64,000 bases of DNA from DAOUBA01 sp034432855 (GTDB lineage: Bacteria; Chloroflexota; Anaerolineae; B4-G1): assembly GCA_034432855.1 (NCBI GenBank), contig DAOUBA010000058.1, positions 7,914-71,913 on the forward strand. The letters run 5' to 3'. The notes under the pieces are model-generated. The model was not told the DNA's origin. It worked only from the letters and a program-made list of their open reading frames with translations, and did not search any database. Position numbers and translations under genes: made by a program. Positions 8,473-16,537 of the stretch are shown one piece after another (position 1 is the stretch's first letter; the number at the start of each line of letters is the position of its first letter).

Positions 8473-10137
8473 ATGAAAGGACGCGGGTTGGTCGGCGCGT
8501 ATGCGCGTGGGTTGTACCATGCATGTGGGGTGCGACAACCGGAAGGACGGCCGCTCATCGGGATCGCCAACTCGTGGAACGAACTGGTCCCCGGCCACAT
8601 TCATCTCCGCCAGGTGGCACAGGCGGTCAAAAGAGGTGTGCGGGCGGCCGGCGGTATCCCGCTCGAGTTCAACACGATTGGGCTGTGCGACGGCATCTGC
8701 CAGGGTGCGGGGATGCACGCCGTCTTGCCCAGCCGCGAGATCATCGCCGCCTCGGTCGAGTTGACGGCGCGGGCCTACGGATTCGACGCCATCGTCTGCC
8801 TGGCCTCGTGCGACAAGATCGTGCCGGGGATGTTGATGGCGGCGGCACGGCTCGACCTGCCGACCCTCTTTGTCAGCGGCGGGTTGATGGCCGAGGGGGA
8901 ATGGGAGGGCAAACGGCTGGTGACCAGCGACATCAAAGAGGCCATCGGCCGCGCCCGCCGGGGTGAGATCAACCGCCGCCAGTTGCACCAGATCGAGCGG
9001 GCGGCGTGTCCCGGCCCCGGCATCTGCAATATGATGGGCACCGCGAACACGATGTGTATGGCCCTGGAGGCGGCGGGGCTGAGCATGCCCGGCAATGCGA
9101 CGATCCAGGCCACCGAACCCGCCTCGCGTCGGGTCAACCCCGCACTGCTGGACATGGCCCGCGCTGCAGGGCAGCATGCTGTAGCAAACATAGAGCGCGG
9201 AATCGCCTTTCGTCAGGTCGTGACCGCCGCGACGCTGCGCAACCTCATTGGCGTGGTGCAGGCAGTCGGCGGTTCGACCAACGTGGTGTTGCACCTGGCG
9301 GCGCTGGCGACGGAGCTGGGCCTGACGCTCGACCTGGACGAATGGGACCGCATTGGACGGCAAACGCCTTTGCTGGCGCGCTTCAAGCCGTCGTCGCCGC
9401 GCCCGGTCTCCGACCTTGGACGGGCGGGTGGTGTGCCGGCCCTGCTTAAACGGCTGGCCCCGCTTCTGGACATGGACATCCCCACCGCTTTCGGCGGCAC
9501 GCTGGCCGAGGTAGCGGCGCAAGCCGAGATCGCCGACCCCGAAATCATCCGCCCGTTGGACGACCCGTTGTCTCCCCTAGGGGGTATCGCCGTGCTGCGG
9601 GGCAACCTGGCGCCCGACGGCGCCGTGGTCAAGATGAGTGGGGTCTCGCCGGCGATGATGCGTCACGTGGGGCCGGCGCGGGTGTTCGACCGTGAGGAGG
9701 ACGTGCAGGAATGTCTGCTGGGCGGGCGGGTCCGGCCGGGGGATGTGCTGGTCGTGCGCTACGAGGGGCCGCGCGGCGGGCCGGGGATGCGCGAACTGTC
9801 GCTGCCGGCGGCGATCATGGTCGGCATGGGGCTGGCGGACTCGGTGGCAATGGTCACCGACGGGCGGTTTTCCGGCGCGACACGCGGGCCGTGTATCGGG
9901 CACGTCTGCCCGGAGGCCGCCGTCGGCGGGCCGCTGGCCGCCCTGCGCGACGGCGACATCATAGAAATTGACATCCCGGCCCGCACGTTGAACGTCCGCC
10001 TGAGCGACGAGGAACTGCGGGCGCGTCTGCGCGACTGGGTGCCACCATCGAAAGAAATCCCGCCGGGATTCCTGCGCCTCTATGCCCGTCACGTTGGTCC
10101 CGCCAGCCATGGAGCGGTACTCGGGCTGGGCGAGTAG
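8473..10137 (+). CDS. IlvD/Edd-family dehydratase, probably for a sugar acid
   Basis: 554 residues, starting 3 bases after the symporter. Family hallmarks are in order: [46 protein letters not shown] with the iron-sulfur Cys, [29 protein letters not shown], and [21 protein letters not shown] near the C-terminus. Members remove water from 2,3-dihydroxy acids to give 2-keto-3-deoxy acids using a [2Fe-2S] or [4Fe-4S] cluster. IlvD itself makes branched-chain amino acids, but the companions here (symporter, sugar oxidoreductase, IclR) point to an aldonate or uronate-derived acid. Its 2-keto-3-deoxy product is the natural substrate for a KDPG-type aldolase such as the one at 37.3 kb. Confidence 0.85.
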   Translation: MKGRGLVGAYARGLYHACGVRQPEGRPLIGIANSWNELVPGHIHLRQVAQAVKRGVRAAGGIPLEFNTIGLCDGICQGAGMHAVLPSREIIAASVELTARAYGFDAIVCLASCDKIVPGMLMAAARLDLPTLFVSGGLMAEGEWEGKRLVTSDIKEAIGRARRGEINRRQLHQIERAACPGPGICNMMGTANTMCMALEAAGLSMPGNATIQATEPASRRVNPALLDMARAAGQHAVANIERGIAFRQVVTAATLRNLIGVVQAVGGSTNVVLHLAALATELGLTLDLDEWDRIGRQTPLLARFKPSSPRPVSDLGRAGGVPALLKRLAPLLDMDIPTAFGGTLAEVAAQAEIADPEIIRPLDDPLSPLGGIAVLRGNLAPDGAVVKMSGVSPAMMRHVGPARVFDREEDVQECLLGGRVRPGDVLVVRYEGPRGGPGMRELSLPAAIMVGMGLADSVAMVTDGRFSGATRGPCIGHVCPEAAVGGPLAALRDGDIIEIDIPARTLNVRLSDEELRARLRDWVPPSKEIPPGFLRLYARHVGPASHGAVLGLGE

Positions 10138-10257
10138 GGCCGGGGTGTTCGTGTGCGTCCTGTGCCACGCATGGCAGATTTTGCTTGCGCACACCTATAC
10201 CCGGCACGAGGGCTGGATAGACTCAGTGGGTCGGGTCACGTCGTAGCGGGGCATCTA

Positions 10258-12390
10258 CTACGCCGTGCGCGGCAGCGTGAGCGTGACGCGGGTTGAGACG
10301 CCGGGGACGCTATCTACCGTGAGAGTGCCCCCGACGACGGCCATCAGCGTGCTGTGGAGCGCCAACCCCTGGCCGCTTGTTTCGGACGGGCTGAAAGCCT
10401 GATCCACGCCTACTCCGTCGTCCTCAACGGTGAGTACAAGTCCGCCTGTCCTGGAATCCACCGCAGGATCGCGCCAGGCAGCGGCAATGCGGAGATGGAG
10501 CGGTCGCTCCGTGTCCTGGCCGCGTCCGTGACGGGCAGCGTTGCGAATCGCCTCGCGCGCTGCGCAAAAGAGCACCTCTGCAATGACCGGAGGGAGCAGA
10601 CGAGCCTCCCGTTCCGCCTGGGGTTCAATATCCCACGCCACCCGGTCGAAGGTCTGCCCGAATTCCTCCTCCACGGCGCGGCGCAGCGCGTCCACCAATC
10701 CCCAACGGGCAACCTCCGGCACGACCGCCGTGGGCATCTCGCGCAAGAGATCGGCAATCTGGCGATGGGCCTGGGTCAGCAGCGCGGCGACCTCCTCCGG
10801 CCGGCCGCTGTCCAACGTGAGCAGCGCGGCGTGCAGGCGCGGGAGGACGTCGTCGTGCAGCGTGCGACGGGCGCGGTGGTCGAGCACCCAACTGTGGGCC
10901 AGCCGCTCGCGCTGCAGGGCCATCAGGCGGCGGGCCATCTCGGCGCCGGCCTGCGCGTCAATCAGCCGCTCTCCACCGGCGCGGGCGATTTCGATCTCCT
11001 CCTGGGTGTACAGGCCACCGTCGCGCTTTTCCCCCAACAGCAACACCCCGATCAGACCCCGTTCGCTCCACAGGGGCACGGCCCACACGGCGCCCGCGTA
11101 CTGCGCCGGATCGAGCGGCACGCACATCGTCTGCGGCGAAGTGAATCGTCCGGCGAGATCGCCGAGCGACGGCGGTTCGCCGCCGGGGTAGGCCAGTGGC
11201 GCGCCTGCAAGCGGAGCAAGCGGCCCCAGGGCGATGAGGTAGGCCACACGCGCCCCCAGCACATCCGCGCACAGCGCGCGGAAAGGCGTGGCCGCGTCAG
11301 CGTCAGACGACGCCGCTGAAGCGAGCAGGTGTTCGTACAGCCGCTGGCTGCCGATGAAGGGGCGCAGGTTCTCGATGCTGCGCTCACGCTCGGCAAAGGA
11401 GCGCCAGCCGAACAGCGCATAGAAGGCAATGATCAGCAGTGTGCTCAAGAGAAGGCTGTAGGCCGGGCGCAGGTGGATGGCCAGGCTCCAGCCGGTCAGC
11501 GCACTGTAACCGGCAGCGAGAATCACGGCGCTACGCCACTGGCGGAAAAATCCACGCCGTGGCAGCGCCTTGCCGGTGAAAATCTCATAGGAGACGACGC
11601 CCTGTCCCAGCAGGATGACCGCTAGGCCGATCAGCATGGCGGTGACGAGGTCGAACCAGGCGACGGCGAGGGCAATGTCAGCATAACCGATGCCGGTACG
11701 AGAGAGTGAACCGTAGCGGAAAGTCAGTGCGACCCATCCCATCACCAGCGCCACGAGCAGGCTGACGGCGAGCAGCGCGAGCGAGGAGGCGATCAGCCAG
11801 GGGCGGGCGCGGCGGCGGGCGAGATCGCCCATCACGCGGGCCGAGGGCCCCGGACGGCGCAGTGCATCGAGTGAGAGCGTGATACACAGAACGATGTAGA
11901 TGGGGTAGACCACGAGCAGGAGCGGGACGCCGCCTACCGCCAGCGTTCCGGGAAGAACCAACGCCGTCACCTGCCAGAAAGAGGGAAGCGCCCCCGCAGC
12001 AAGCATCCCCAAGAGGCCCAGGCCAAGGAGGAGCACCAGGGGGAGCCAGAACCGGTGCCGGCGACGGGGCAGGGTCTGTGCGCCATCCCAGAAACCAGCG
12101 TACCAGAGCATTGCCACGTACCAGGCCGGCGGTGAGAGGATCACCGGCACCCAGCCCACGCGCCACCAAAACTCGAGCCCCCTTCCCAGGTAGTCCAGGC
12201 CGCGCCCCAGGATGGCGGTGTGGCTGATGAAGAACACGCCGCCCATCAGCAACCCTCCACCCGCAAGCCAGACGCCCCAGGAACGACGTTCGGCGTTGAG
12301 GAGCACCGTCAGCCCCAACCAGAGCAGCAGGAAGGTGTTGAACAGCGAGACGGCCAGCCCAGCCCAGTCGAGGAAAAAATCGCCGGTCAT
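10258..12390 (-). CDS. Membrane sensor histidine kinase, NarL-type
   Basis: 710 residues from ATG 12390. Residues 1 to about 340 hold some nine hydrophobic helices with little extracytoplasmic sequence, so it probably senses a membrane or intracellular cue. A GAF-like domain follows (about 350-490: LYEHLLASAAS, ALGPLAPLAG, VPLWSERGLIGVLLLGEKRDGG). The HisKA_3-type box RRTLHDDVLPRLHA puts the phospho-acceptor at His512, and the C-terminal ATPase has EAIRNAARHG (N box), VEDDGVGVD and GQGLALHSTLMAVVGG (G boxes). Such kinases pair with LuxR-type regulators, and one lies two genes upstream in the same operon. The stimulus is unknown. Confidence 0.9.
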   Translation of the reverse strand: MTGDFFLDWAGLAVSLFNTFLLLWLGLTVLLNAERRSWGVWLAGGGLLMGGVFFISHTAILGRGLDYLGRGLEFWWRVGWVPVILSPPAWYVAMLWYAGFWDGAQTLPRRRHRFWLPLVLLLGLGLLGMLAAGALPSFWQVTALVLPGTLAVGGVPLLLVVYPIYIVLCITLSLDALRRPGPSARVMGDLARRRARPWLIASSLALLAVSLLVALVMGWVALTFRYGSLSRTGIGYADIALAVAWFDLVTAMLIGLAVILLGQGVVSYEIFTGKALPRRGFFRQWRSAVILAAGYSALTGWSLAIHLRPAYSLLLSTLLIIAFYALFGWRSFAERERSIENLRPFIGSQRLYEHLLASAASSDADAATPFRALCADVLGARVAYLIALGPLAPLAGAPLAYPGGEPPSLGDLAGRFTSPQTMCVPLDPAQYAGAVWAVPLWSERGLIGVLLLGEKRDGGLYTQEEIEIARAGGERLIDAQAGAEMARRLMALQRERLAHSWVLDHRARRTLHDDVLPRLHAALLTLDSGRPEEVAALLTQAHRQIADLLREMPTAVVPEVARWGLVDALRRAVEEEFGQTFDRVAWDIEPQAEREARLLPPVIAEVLFCAAREAIRNAARHGRGQDTERPLHLRIAAAWRDPAVDSRTGGLVLTVEDDGVGVDQAFSPSETSGQGLALHSTLMAVVGGTLTVDSVPGVSTRVTLTLPRTA

Positions 12391-12394
12391 TCGT

Positions 12395-12793
12395 CTACTT
12401 TACTCGCAACTCCTCCCATTCGCCACCCCGGTTGATCTGGCACTCCCACCGGTAACCATCCAGCCCTTCATTGATTCTGGCGCAATGGATGGTCACGGTG
12501 TGGTTCTGCGCTTGTTCGATGTATTGGTGGCCGATTCTTTCGACGATGGCATCGGCCAGGTCAACGATGGCAGGTTCGGGGATTTCGGGTTCCGTGACCT
12601 TGCAGTGGAGCCATTCGGCCATTTGACAGGAAACCGTCCAGGCATCGGCGTTGGGGTTGCTTGCGTGGATATAGTCCATCACGGCGTCGGCGGTGTTCTC
12701 CGAGAGATATATCTCCCGTGGCAGCCAACCGCACGCCAGAAGGAGAATCGCGAGCGTCGTACCCAATATAAGAATTCTCCAGAAGGATTGCAT
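12395..12793 (-). CDS. Small predicted lipoprotein of a two-component operon
   Basis: 132 residues. Residues 1-21 form a lipoprotein signal (hydrophobic ILILGTTLAILLLAC with the acylated Cys21). The mature part is about 110 residues, acidic and weakly conserved in appearance (NTADAVMDYIHASNPNADAW, HTVTIHCARINEGLDGYRWEC), with three further cysteines. It lies 4 bases upstream of the kinase and 6 bases downstream of the response regulator, so it is co-transcribed with both. It could be an accessory sensor feeding the kinase from outside the membrane, which is inference from gene order only. I do not recognise a family. Confidence 0.6.
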   Translation of the reverse strand: MQSFWRILILGTTLAILLLACGWLPREIYLSENTADAVMDYIHASNPNADAWTVSCQMAEWLHCKVTEPEIPEPAIVDLADAIVERIGHQYIEQAQNHTVTIHCARINEGLDGYRWECQINRGGEWEELRVK

Positions 12794-12799
12794 GTCTCC

Positions 12800-13537
12800 C
12801 TACAAATCCAATTCCACCCACTTGCCCGACGGGTCCGCCACGCGAGGGATACCGTCTTCGTCCCACAGGATCAACTGGCGGCGGTGGTAGATGAGCGCCG
12901 CTCGCGTGCGCGCCACCTTGTCGTCCGTCGTGCTGCCGGCCAAACCCCAGGCGGCATAGATCTGCCCGTTGGTGCGGCTGACGGCGCGCGCATCCCGAAA
13001 GCCCAGTCGTGCGGCGATTTGCTCGTTGGTCAGCCCCTGCGCCAGCAATGCCACCACCTCGCGTTCGTTCGGCTCCAACAGCGCCAGCGGGTCATATTCG
13101 TCTTTGTAGCGCACCTCCTGCACCCGCGCCTCGATTTCCGGGTCAATGAAGGAGCGTCCGGCGACGGCGTCGCGCAGCAGGGGCACGATGCTCTCCGGCA
13201 GCAGATAGTTGCTCTTGCGGACGTAGGCATAATGGCTCAGGATGCCCGAGCGCAGGAAATCGCGGTAGTAGGCATCATCGTCCTGGATGGAGTAAAAGAC
13301 GACCGGCAGGCGCGGATATTCGCGCCGCAAGGCGACGGCGGCCTGGATGCCGTTCATCTCCCCGGCCAGTTGCACATCCATCAACACCACGTCGGGCGGA
13401 ACGGAAAGGCAACACGCGAGCGCCTTCTCGCCGTTGGCGGCCTCGCCCACCACCTGCACACTGCCAGTGGCCTCCAGCCCAATTTTGAGCGCGCGGCGCA
13501 GTGCGGCGTTGTCTTCCACCAGGAACGTCTTGAGCAT
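12800..13537 (-). CDS. Response regulator, receiver plus LuxR-type HTH
   Basis: 245 residues from ATG 13537 (GAGGT five bases upstream). The receiver domain (1-125) has the acidic pair E8-D9 in FLVEDN, the phospho-acceptor Asp54 in VVLMDVQ, and a lysine in YVRKSNYL. A helix-turn-helix of the LuxR/NarL kind begins at about residue 158: LLEPNEREVVALLAQGLTNEQIAARLGF. The helix ends atypically (DARAVSRTNGQIYAAWG) and an extra 40-residue tail follows. It is the probable partner of the kinase at 10.3-12.4 kb; the operon order is regulator, lipoprotein, kinase. A doubled palindromic site lies just upstream of the start and may be an autoregulatory operator. Confidence 0.88.
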   Translation of the reverse strand: MLKTFLVEDNAALRRALKIGLEATGSVQVVGEAANGEKALACCLSVPPDVVLMDVQLAGEMNGIQAAVALRREYPRLPVVFYSIQDDDAYYRDFLRSGILSHYAYVRKSNYLLPESIVPLLRDAVAGRSFIDPEIEARVQEVRYKDEYDPLALLEPNEREVVALLAQGLTNEQIAARLGFRDARAVSRTNGQIYAAWGLAGSTTDDKVARTRAALIYHRRQLILWDEDGIPRVADPSGKWVELDL

Positions 13538-13584
13538 TGCGACCTCGGTGCAGCCCATAATTGTAACCGATTTGCCCCCGCGCA

Positions 13585-13646
13585 TCAAGCACTCAAGTGC
13601 ATGCAGGTCGAATTGCCAATTCGAACTGCGTCAAGCACTCAAGTGC
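13585..13646. promoter_or_regulatory. Duplicated GCACT-AGTGC dyad flanking a 15-base palindrome
   Basis: TCAAGCACTCAAGTGC occurs at 13585-13600 and again at 13631-13646, 46 bases apart (about four and a half helical turns). Each copy contains the inverted repeat GCACT-CA-AGTGC. Between them lies a perfect palindrome, CGAATTG-C-CAATTCG (13609-13623). The block sits between the response-regulator start (13537, - strand) and the small membrane gene (13726, + strand), so it may control one or both. Response-regulator binding is a guess from location. Confidence 0.5.
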
Positions 13647-13725
13647 GCGGAATTGTGACATCGAGGCGTGGACTCAGTCTCGCCTCTTGCGGTAGAATGG
13701 TCGTAGAACGAAGGAGCAAGCGCCT

Positions 13726-13911
13726 ATGATAGACACAATATTCAACCTGTGCATCTGGCTGTTGTACCGGCTGGCCGGCCTGCTCCACACAACTTACCAG
13801 GCGGTCAATGTATGGATTTTTGTGGTGATCTGGCCGTTGATCACCCTCGCCCTGATCGTAGCCGTGGTGGTGCAGCGGTCGGAGATTCGGCGACTGCGCG
13901 CCAGGAGGTGA
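13726..13911 (+). CDS. Small membrane protein coupled to a radical SAM gene
   Basis: 61 residues with AAGGAG nine bases before ATG 13726. It has two closely spaced hydrophobic stretches (IFNLCIWLLYRLAGLL and VWIFVVIWPLITLALIVAVVV) and ends in a basic tail RSEIRRLRARR, so it should be a small inner-membrane hairpin protein with its C-terminus inside. Its stop codon overlaps the AGGAGGT ribosome site of the radical SAM gene that starts 5 bases on, so the two are translationally coupled. I do not recognise a family. Coupling suggests a membrane anchor or partner for the radical SAM enzyme. Confidence 0.6.
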   Translation: MIDTIFNLCIWLLYRLAGLLHTTYQAVNVWIFVVIWPLITLALIVAVVVQRSEIRRLRARR

Positions 13912-13916
13912 GCCCG

Positions 13917-15362
13917 ATGAAAGTCAAGATGATTCTGCCGGCGCTGACCGAGGCCAAAAGCCCGTATTGGCGCCCCATCAAGTACTCGCTCTTCCCGCCG
14001 TTGGGACTGGCGACGCTGGCGGGGTATCTCTCCGCGGACGACGAGGTCGTAATCCAGGATGAGCACGTCGAGACGCTGGGCCTGGACGACGAGCCGGACC
14101 TGGTTGCGATTGAGGTGTACATCACCTCGGCGCGACGCGCCTACGAACTGGCCGACCACTACCGGGCGCGGGGGGCGCACGTGGCGCTGGGCGGCCTGCA
14201 CGTGACCGCACTGCCCGAGGAAGCCACCCGCCACGCCGATACGATCTTTCTCGGCCCCGGCGAGGACACCTGGCCCGCCTTCCTGGCCGATTTGCGGGCG
14301 GGACGGCCGGGGCGGGTCTACCGCTCAACCGTGCGCTGCCTGGCGGGGATGCCACGCCCGCGCCGCGATCTCATCAAGCGCCACCTCTATCTTGCGCCCA
14401 ATTCGCTCGTCGTCTCGCGCGGCTGCCCGCACCACTGCGATTTCTGCTACAAGGATGCCTTCTTCGCGGGCGGCAAGTCGTTCTACACCCAGCCGCTGGA
14501 CGAGGCGCTGGCGGAGATCGAATCGCTGCCGGGCCGCCACCTGTTTTTCCTCGATGATAACATCTTGGGCGACGCGCGTTTCGCAGCGGCTCTATTCGAC
14601 GCGATGCGTGGGATGGGGCGGGTATGGCAGGCAGCGGGAACGGTGCAGGCTGTTCTCCAACCCGGCCTCCTGGAAAAGGCCGCGGCGAGCGGCCTGCGCA
14701 GCCTGTTCGTCGGCTTCGAGACGCTTCATCCGGGCAATCTGAAGGCGCAGCACAAGATGCATAATCTCAACCGTGATTACCGCGTCGCCATCCGCCGTCT
14801 GCACGATCACGGGGTCATGGTCAACGCGAGTTTCGTCTTTGGGATGGACGAGGACAACGAGACGGTGTTCGACCGCACAGTGGAATGGGCGCTCGAGCAG
14901 GGCATCGAAACGGCGACGTTCCACATCCTCACCCCCTACCCCGGCACGGCGCTCTTTGCGAGGATGGAGGCCGAGGGGCGTATCACGACCTACGACTGGG
15001 ACCTCTATGACACGCGCCACGTGGTCTTCCGTCCGGCCAGGATGTCGGCAGAGGCGCTGGAAGCAGGCTACTGGCGCGCCTACGAGCAGTTCTACCGCTG
15101 GGGATCCATCTTCCGCGCAGCCTGGGTGCAAGGTACGTGGCGCGAGCGGCTACGCCATCTGGCCTATGCGGGGGGCTGGAAGAAATTCGAGCCGCTATGG
15201 GACGTGATCATCCGCGCCGGTCAGGTCTCGCGGTTTCTGCCGCTGTTGGAGAGGGTGCTGGATGGGGCAAGTTTGCAAGTAGGCAAGTTTGCAAGTATGC
15301 AAGCATGCAAGTATGCAGGTGGGCAGAGGTATGCAGGGTGGCAAACGGGGGTGCGTTTATGA
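13917..15362 (+). CDS. B12-binding-type radical SAM protein
   Basis: 481 residues from ATG 13917 (AGGAGGT upstream). Residues 1-140 form a cobalamin-binding-like Rossmann domain (FPPLGLATLAGYLSADDEVVIQDE, DLVAIEVYITSARRAYELADHYR, HVALGGLHVTALPEEA). The radical SAM cluster motif is CPHHCDFC, in SLVVSRGCPHHCDFCYKD, followed by the TIM-barrel with LFFLDDNILGD, VGFETLHP and SFVFGMDEDNE. The family includes methyltransferases and tailoring enzymes such as those for hopanoids and bacteriochlorophyll; the substrate is unknown. From about residue 451 the protein is encoded by a short tandem repeat (LQVGKFASMQACKYAGGQ), which is probably a non-functional extension. Confidence 0.85.
   Translation: MKVKMILPALTEAKSPYWRPIKYSLFPPLGLATLAGYLSADDEVVIQDEHVETLGLDDEPDLVAIEVYITSARRAYELADHYRARGAHVALGGLHVTALPEEATRHADTIFLGPGEDTWPAFLADLRAGRPGRVYRSTVRCLAGMPRPRRDLIKRHLYLAPNSLVVSRGCPHHCDFCYKDAFFAGGKSFYTQPLDEALAEIESLPGRHLFFLDDNILGDARFAAALFDAMRGMGRVWQAAGTVQAVLQPGLLEKAAASGLRSLFVGFETLHPGNLKAQHKMHNLNRDYRVAIRRLHDHGVMVNASFVFGMDEDNETVFDRTVEWALEQGIETATFHILTPYPGTALFARMEAEGRITTYDWDLYDTRHVVFRPARMSAEALEAGYWRAYEQFYRWGSIFRAAWVQGTWRERLRHLAYAGGWKKFEPLWDVIIRAGQVSRFLPLLERVLDGASLQVGKFASMQACKYAGGQRYAGWQTGVRL
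15267..15317. repeat. GCAAGT-type tandem repeat at the 3' end of the radical SAM gene
   Basis: Units of GCAAGT/TGCAAG are repeated about seven times (15267-15317), with degenerate copies to about 15345. The array lies inside the coding frame and contributes roughly the last 30 residues of the radical SAM protein. Base composition and periodicity differ sharply from the gene proper. It is probably an intergenic microsatellite that has replaced the original stop codon region. Confidence 0.7.
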
Positions 15363-15510
15363 AGTGGTCATTGGGTAAACAGGCTGGTCTGGTGCAGGAG
15401 CCCTTGTGGGCGGAGGCGCAGAGGAGCGGGAGAGCAGGGTAGCCGGGGTGAGAGGGAGACAGGGGAGGGGTCAATACTCTCGTCGGCCAGAAATCGCAAA
15501 GGGGTACCCA

Positions 15511-15759
15511 TCAGGCCGGCTGTAACAGGATAGTTTCGTGAGCCAGTGTATCCGCAGCGTAAGCCAGGGCTGCTAGGATCTCGGCGTGGGTCGGGCGAGG
15601 ATAGGCATCCAGCAAGTCGGCTTCGGTGGCCCCTTCACCAAGTTTCTGGATGATGAGTTCGACGGAGATGCGCGTGCCGCGAATGACGGGCTTGCCCATC
15701 ATCACGTCTGGGTTGATCTCGATGCGATCCGCCAGGGATAGCGCGCTGATTAGCGACAT
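15511..15759 (-). CDS. DUF433 (VapB-like antitoxin) protein
   Basis: 82 residues from ATG 15759 (GGGAGG five bases upstream). The DUF433 core is plain: RIEINPDVMMGKPVIRGTRISVELIIQKLGEGATEADLLDAYPRP, followed by a helix-turn-helix-like HAEILAALAYAADTL. These small DNA-binding proteins usually pair with a PIN-domain toxin encoded just downstream. Here the next 150 bases downstream hold no gene and are followed by the convergent radical SAM gene, so this is an orphan. A near-consensus promoter lies upstream at 15816-15787. Confidence 0.85.
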   Translation of the reverse strand: MSLISALSLADRIEINPDVMMGKPVIRGTRISVELIIQKLGEGATEADLLDAYPRPTHAEILAALAYAADTLAHETILLQPA

Positions 15760-15786
15760 CTCAACCTCCCTCGTTATCTGCAGGCG

Positions 15787-15816
15787 ATTGTAACACACTT
15801 CGCTATAGACTGTCAA
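15787..15816 (-). promoter_or_regulatory. Sigma-70 promoter of the DUF433 gene
   Basis: On the - strand TTGACA (15816-15811), an 18-base spacer and TACAAT (15792-15787) lie 28 bases before the ATG at 15759. The -35 box is embedded in the last codons of the broken ABC ATPase gene, which marks where the two sequences were joined. Confidence 0.65.
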
Positions 15817-16057
15817 GACCGAGGCGGCAGTGGAGTTCATAGCCGTCCCGCTGAGGGGGCAGCCCCAGCACCCGGACCGTCCCCCGGTCGGGGCGGCGCA
15901 GCCCCTCCACGCACTCAATGGTGGTGGTCTTCCCGGCGCCGTTGGGGCCGACCATGCCGAAAATCTCCCCCTCCTCCACGGTGAAGGAGACGCCGTCCAC
16001 AGCGCGCACCGGCCCGTAGGATTTATGCAGGCCGTTGACCTCTATCGCGATGCTCAT
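15803..16057 (-). pseudogene. ABC transporter ATPase, cut off after the Walker A region
   Basis: 84 residues against about 230-310 for the family. It starts properly (ATG 16057, AGGAGTGA upstream) and shows the first third of an ATP-binding subunit: HKSYGPVRAVDGVSFTVEEGEIFGMVGPNGAGKTTTIECVEGLRRPDRGTVRVLG in separate segments, with the Walker A GPNGAGKTT. The Q-loop, signature LSGGQ and Walker B are gone, and the frame runs into LGLDSL and the promoter of the DUF433 gene. It is therefore non-functional for transport. Its upstream companions (small membrane protein, winged-helix regulator) suggest a former regulated export module. Confidence 0.75.
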
Positions 16058-16061
16058 TGGC

Positions 16062-16232
16062 TCACTCCTGTAGAAATGTCAGCGCGAGGGCCAGCAGGCC
16101 GATCCCCAGCAGCAGGACCATCGTCCCCACATCCGCCGCGCCCAGGATGTGAAGAATAACCACCGCCACACCCATTGCCAGGGCCAGCGCCCTGAGGATC
16201 AGAGTGACCATTTTGTCGATCTTACTGCTCAT
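16062..16232 (-). CDS. Small two-helix membrane protein
   Basis: 56 residues from ATG 16232 (GGGAGG five bases upstream), overlapping the end of the regulator gene by 11 bases. It has a basic start (MSSKIDKMVTLILRAL) and two hydrophobic helices (LALAMGVAVVILHIL and VGTMVLLLGIGLLALALTFL). Its stop lies 4 bases before the broken ATPase gene. No family recognised; it belongs with the neighbouring regulator and transporter remnants by spacing. Confidence 0.6.
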   Translation of the reverse strand: MSSKIDKMVTLILRALALAMGVAVVILHILGAADVGTMVLLLGIGLLALALTFLQE

Positions 16233-16536
16233 GCGTGCCTCCCTGTCTGGGATACAGGATATTTTCCAATGCGTCCATATAGGCCGCAAACGCCGCCCGC
16301 CCCTCCGGGGTGGCCCACACCCACGTTTTGGGGCGCCGGCCGACGAAGGTCTTTTCCACCCGCACATAGCCTGCCTCTTCCAGCCGCTGTAGGTGCACGC
16401 TGAGGTTGCCGTCGGTCAGGCCCAGCAGGTCCCGCAGAAAGGTAAAGTCAGCCCGGTCGCCTTCATCCAGGCCGACCAGCGCGGCCATAATGCGCAGCCG
16501 GGTTGGCTGATGGATGACAGGGTCCAATTCCGGCAT
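16222..16536 (-). CDS. Winged-helix transcriptional regulator
   Basis: 104 residues from ATG 16536, which has GGGAGGTG just upstream. The fold is a winged helix of the ArsR/MarR-like kind used by small regulators paired with ABC exporters: LDPVIHQPTRLRIMAAL, then DFTFLRDLLGLTDGNLSVHLQRLEEAGYVRVEKTF as the recognition region, and RRPKTWVWATPEGRAAF as the wing. It sits upstream of a small membrane protein and an ABC ATPase remnant, the usual order for a self-regulated transporter, here decayed. Confidence 0.85.
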   Translation of the reverse strand: MPELDPVIHQPTRLRIMAALVGLDEGDRADFTFLRDLLGLTDGNLSVHLQRLEEAGYVRVEKTFVGRRPKTWVWATPEGRAAFAAYMDALENILYPRQGGTHEQ

Positions 16537-16537
16537 G

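Noticed and set aside
7792..9522. 576-codon - strand frame opposite the symporter and dehydratase
   Set aside because: It spans two well-defined + strand genes and has no ribosome site or domain.
8473..10137. Branched-chain amino-acid dehydratase (ilvD)
   Set aside because: Family motifs fit, but the adjacent symporter, sugar oxidoreductase and IclR gene point to sugar-acid catabolism.
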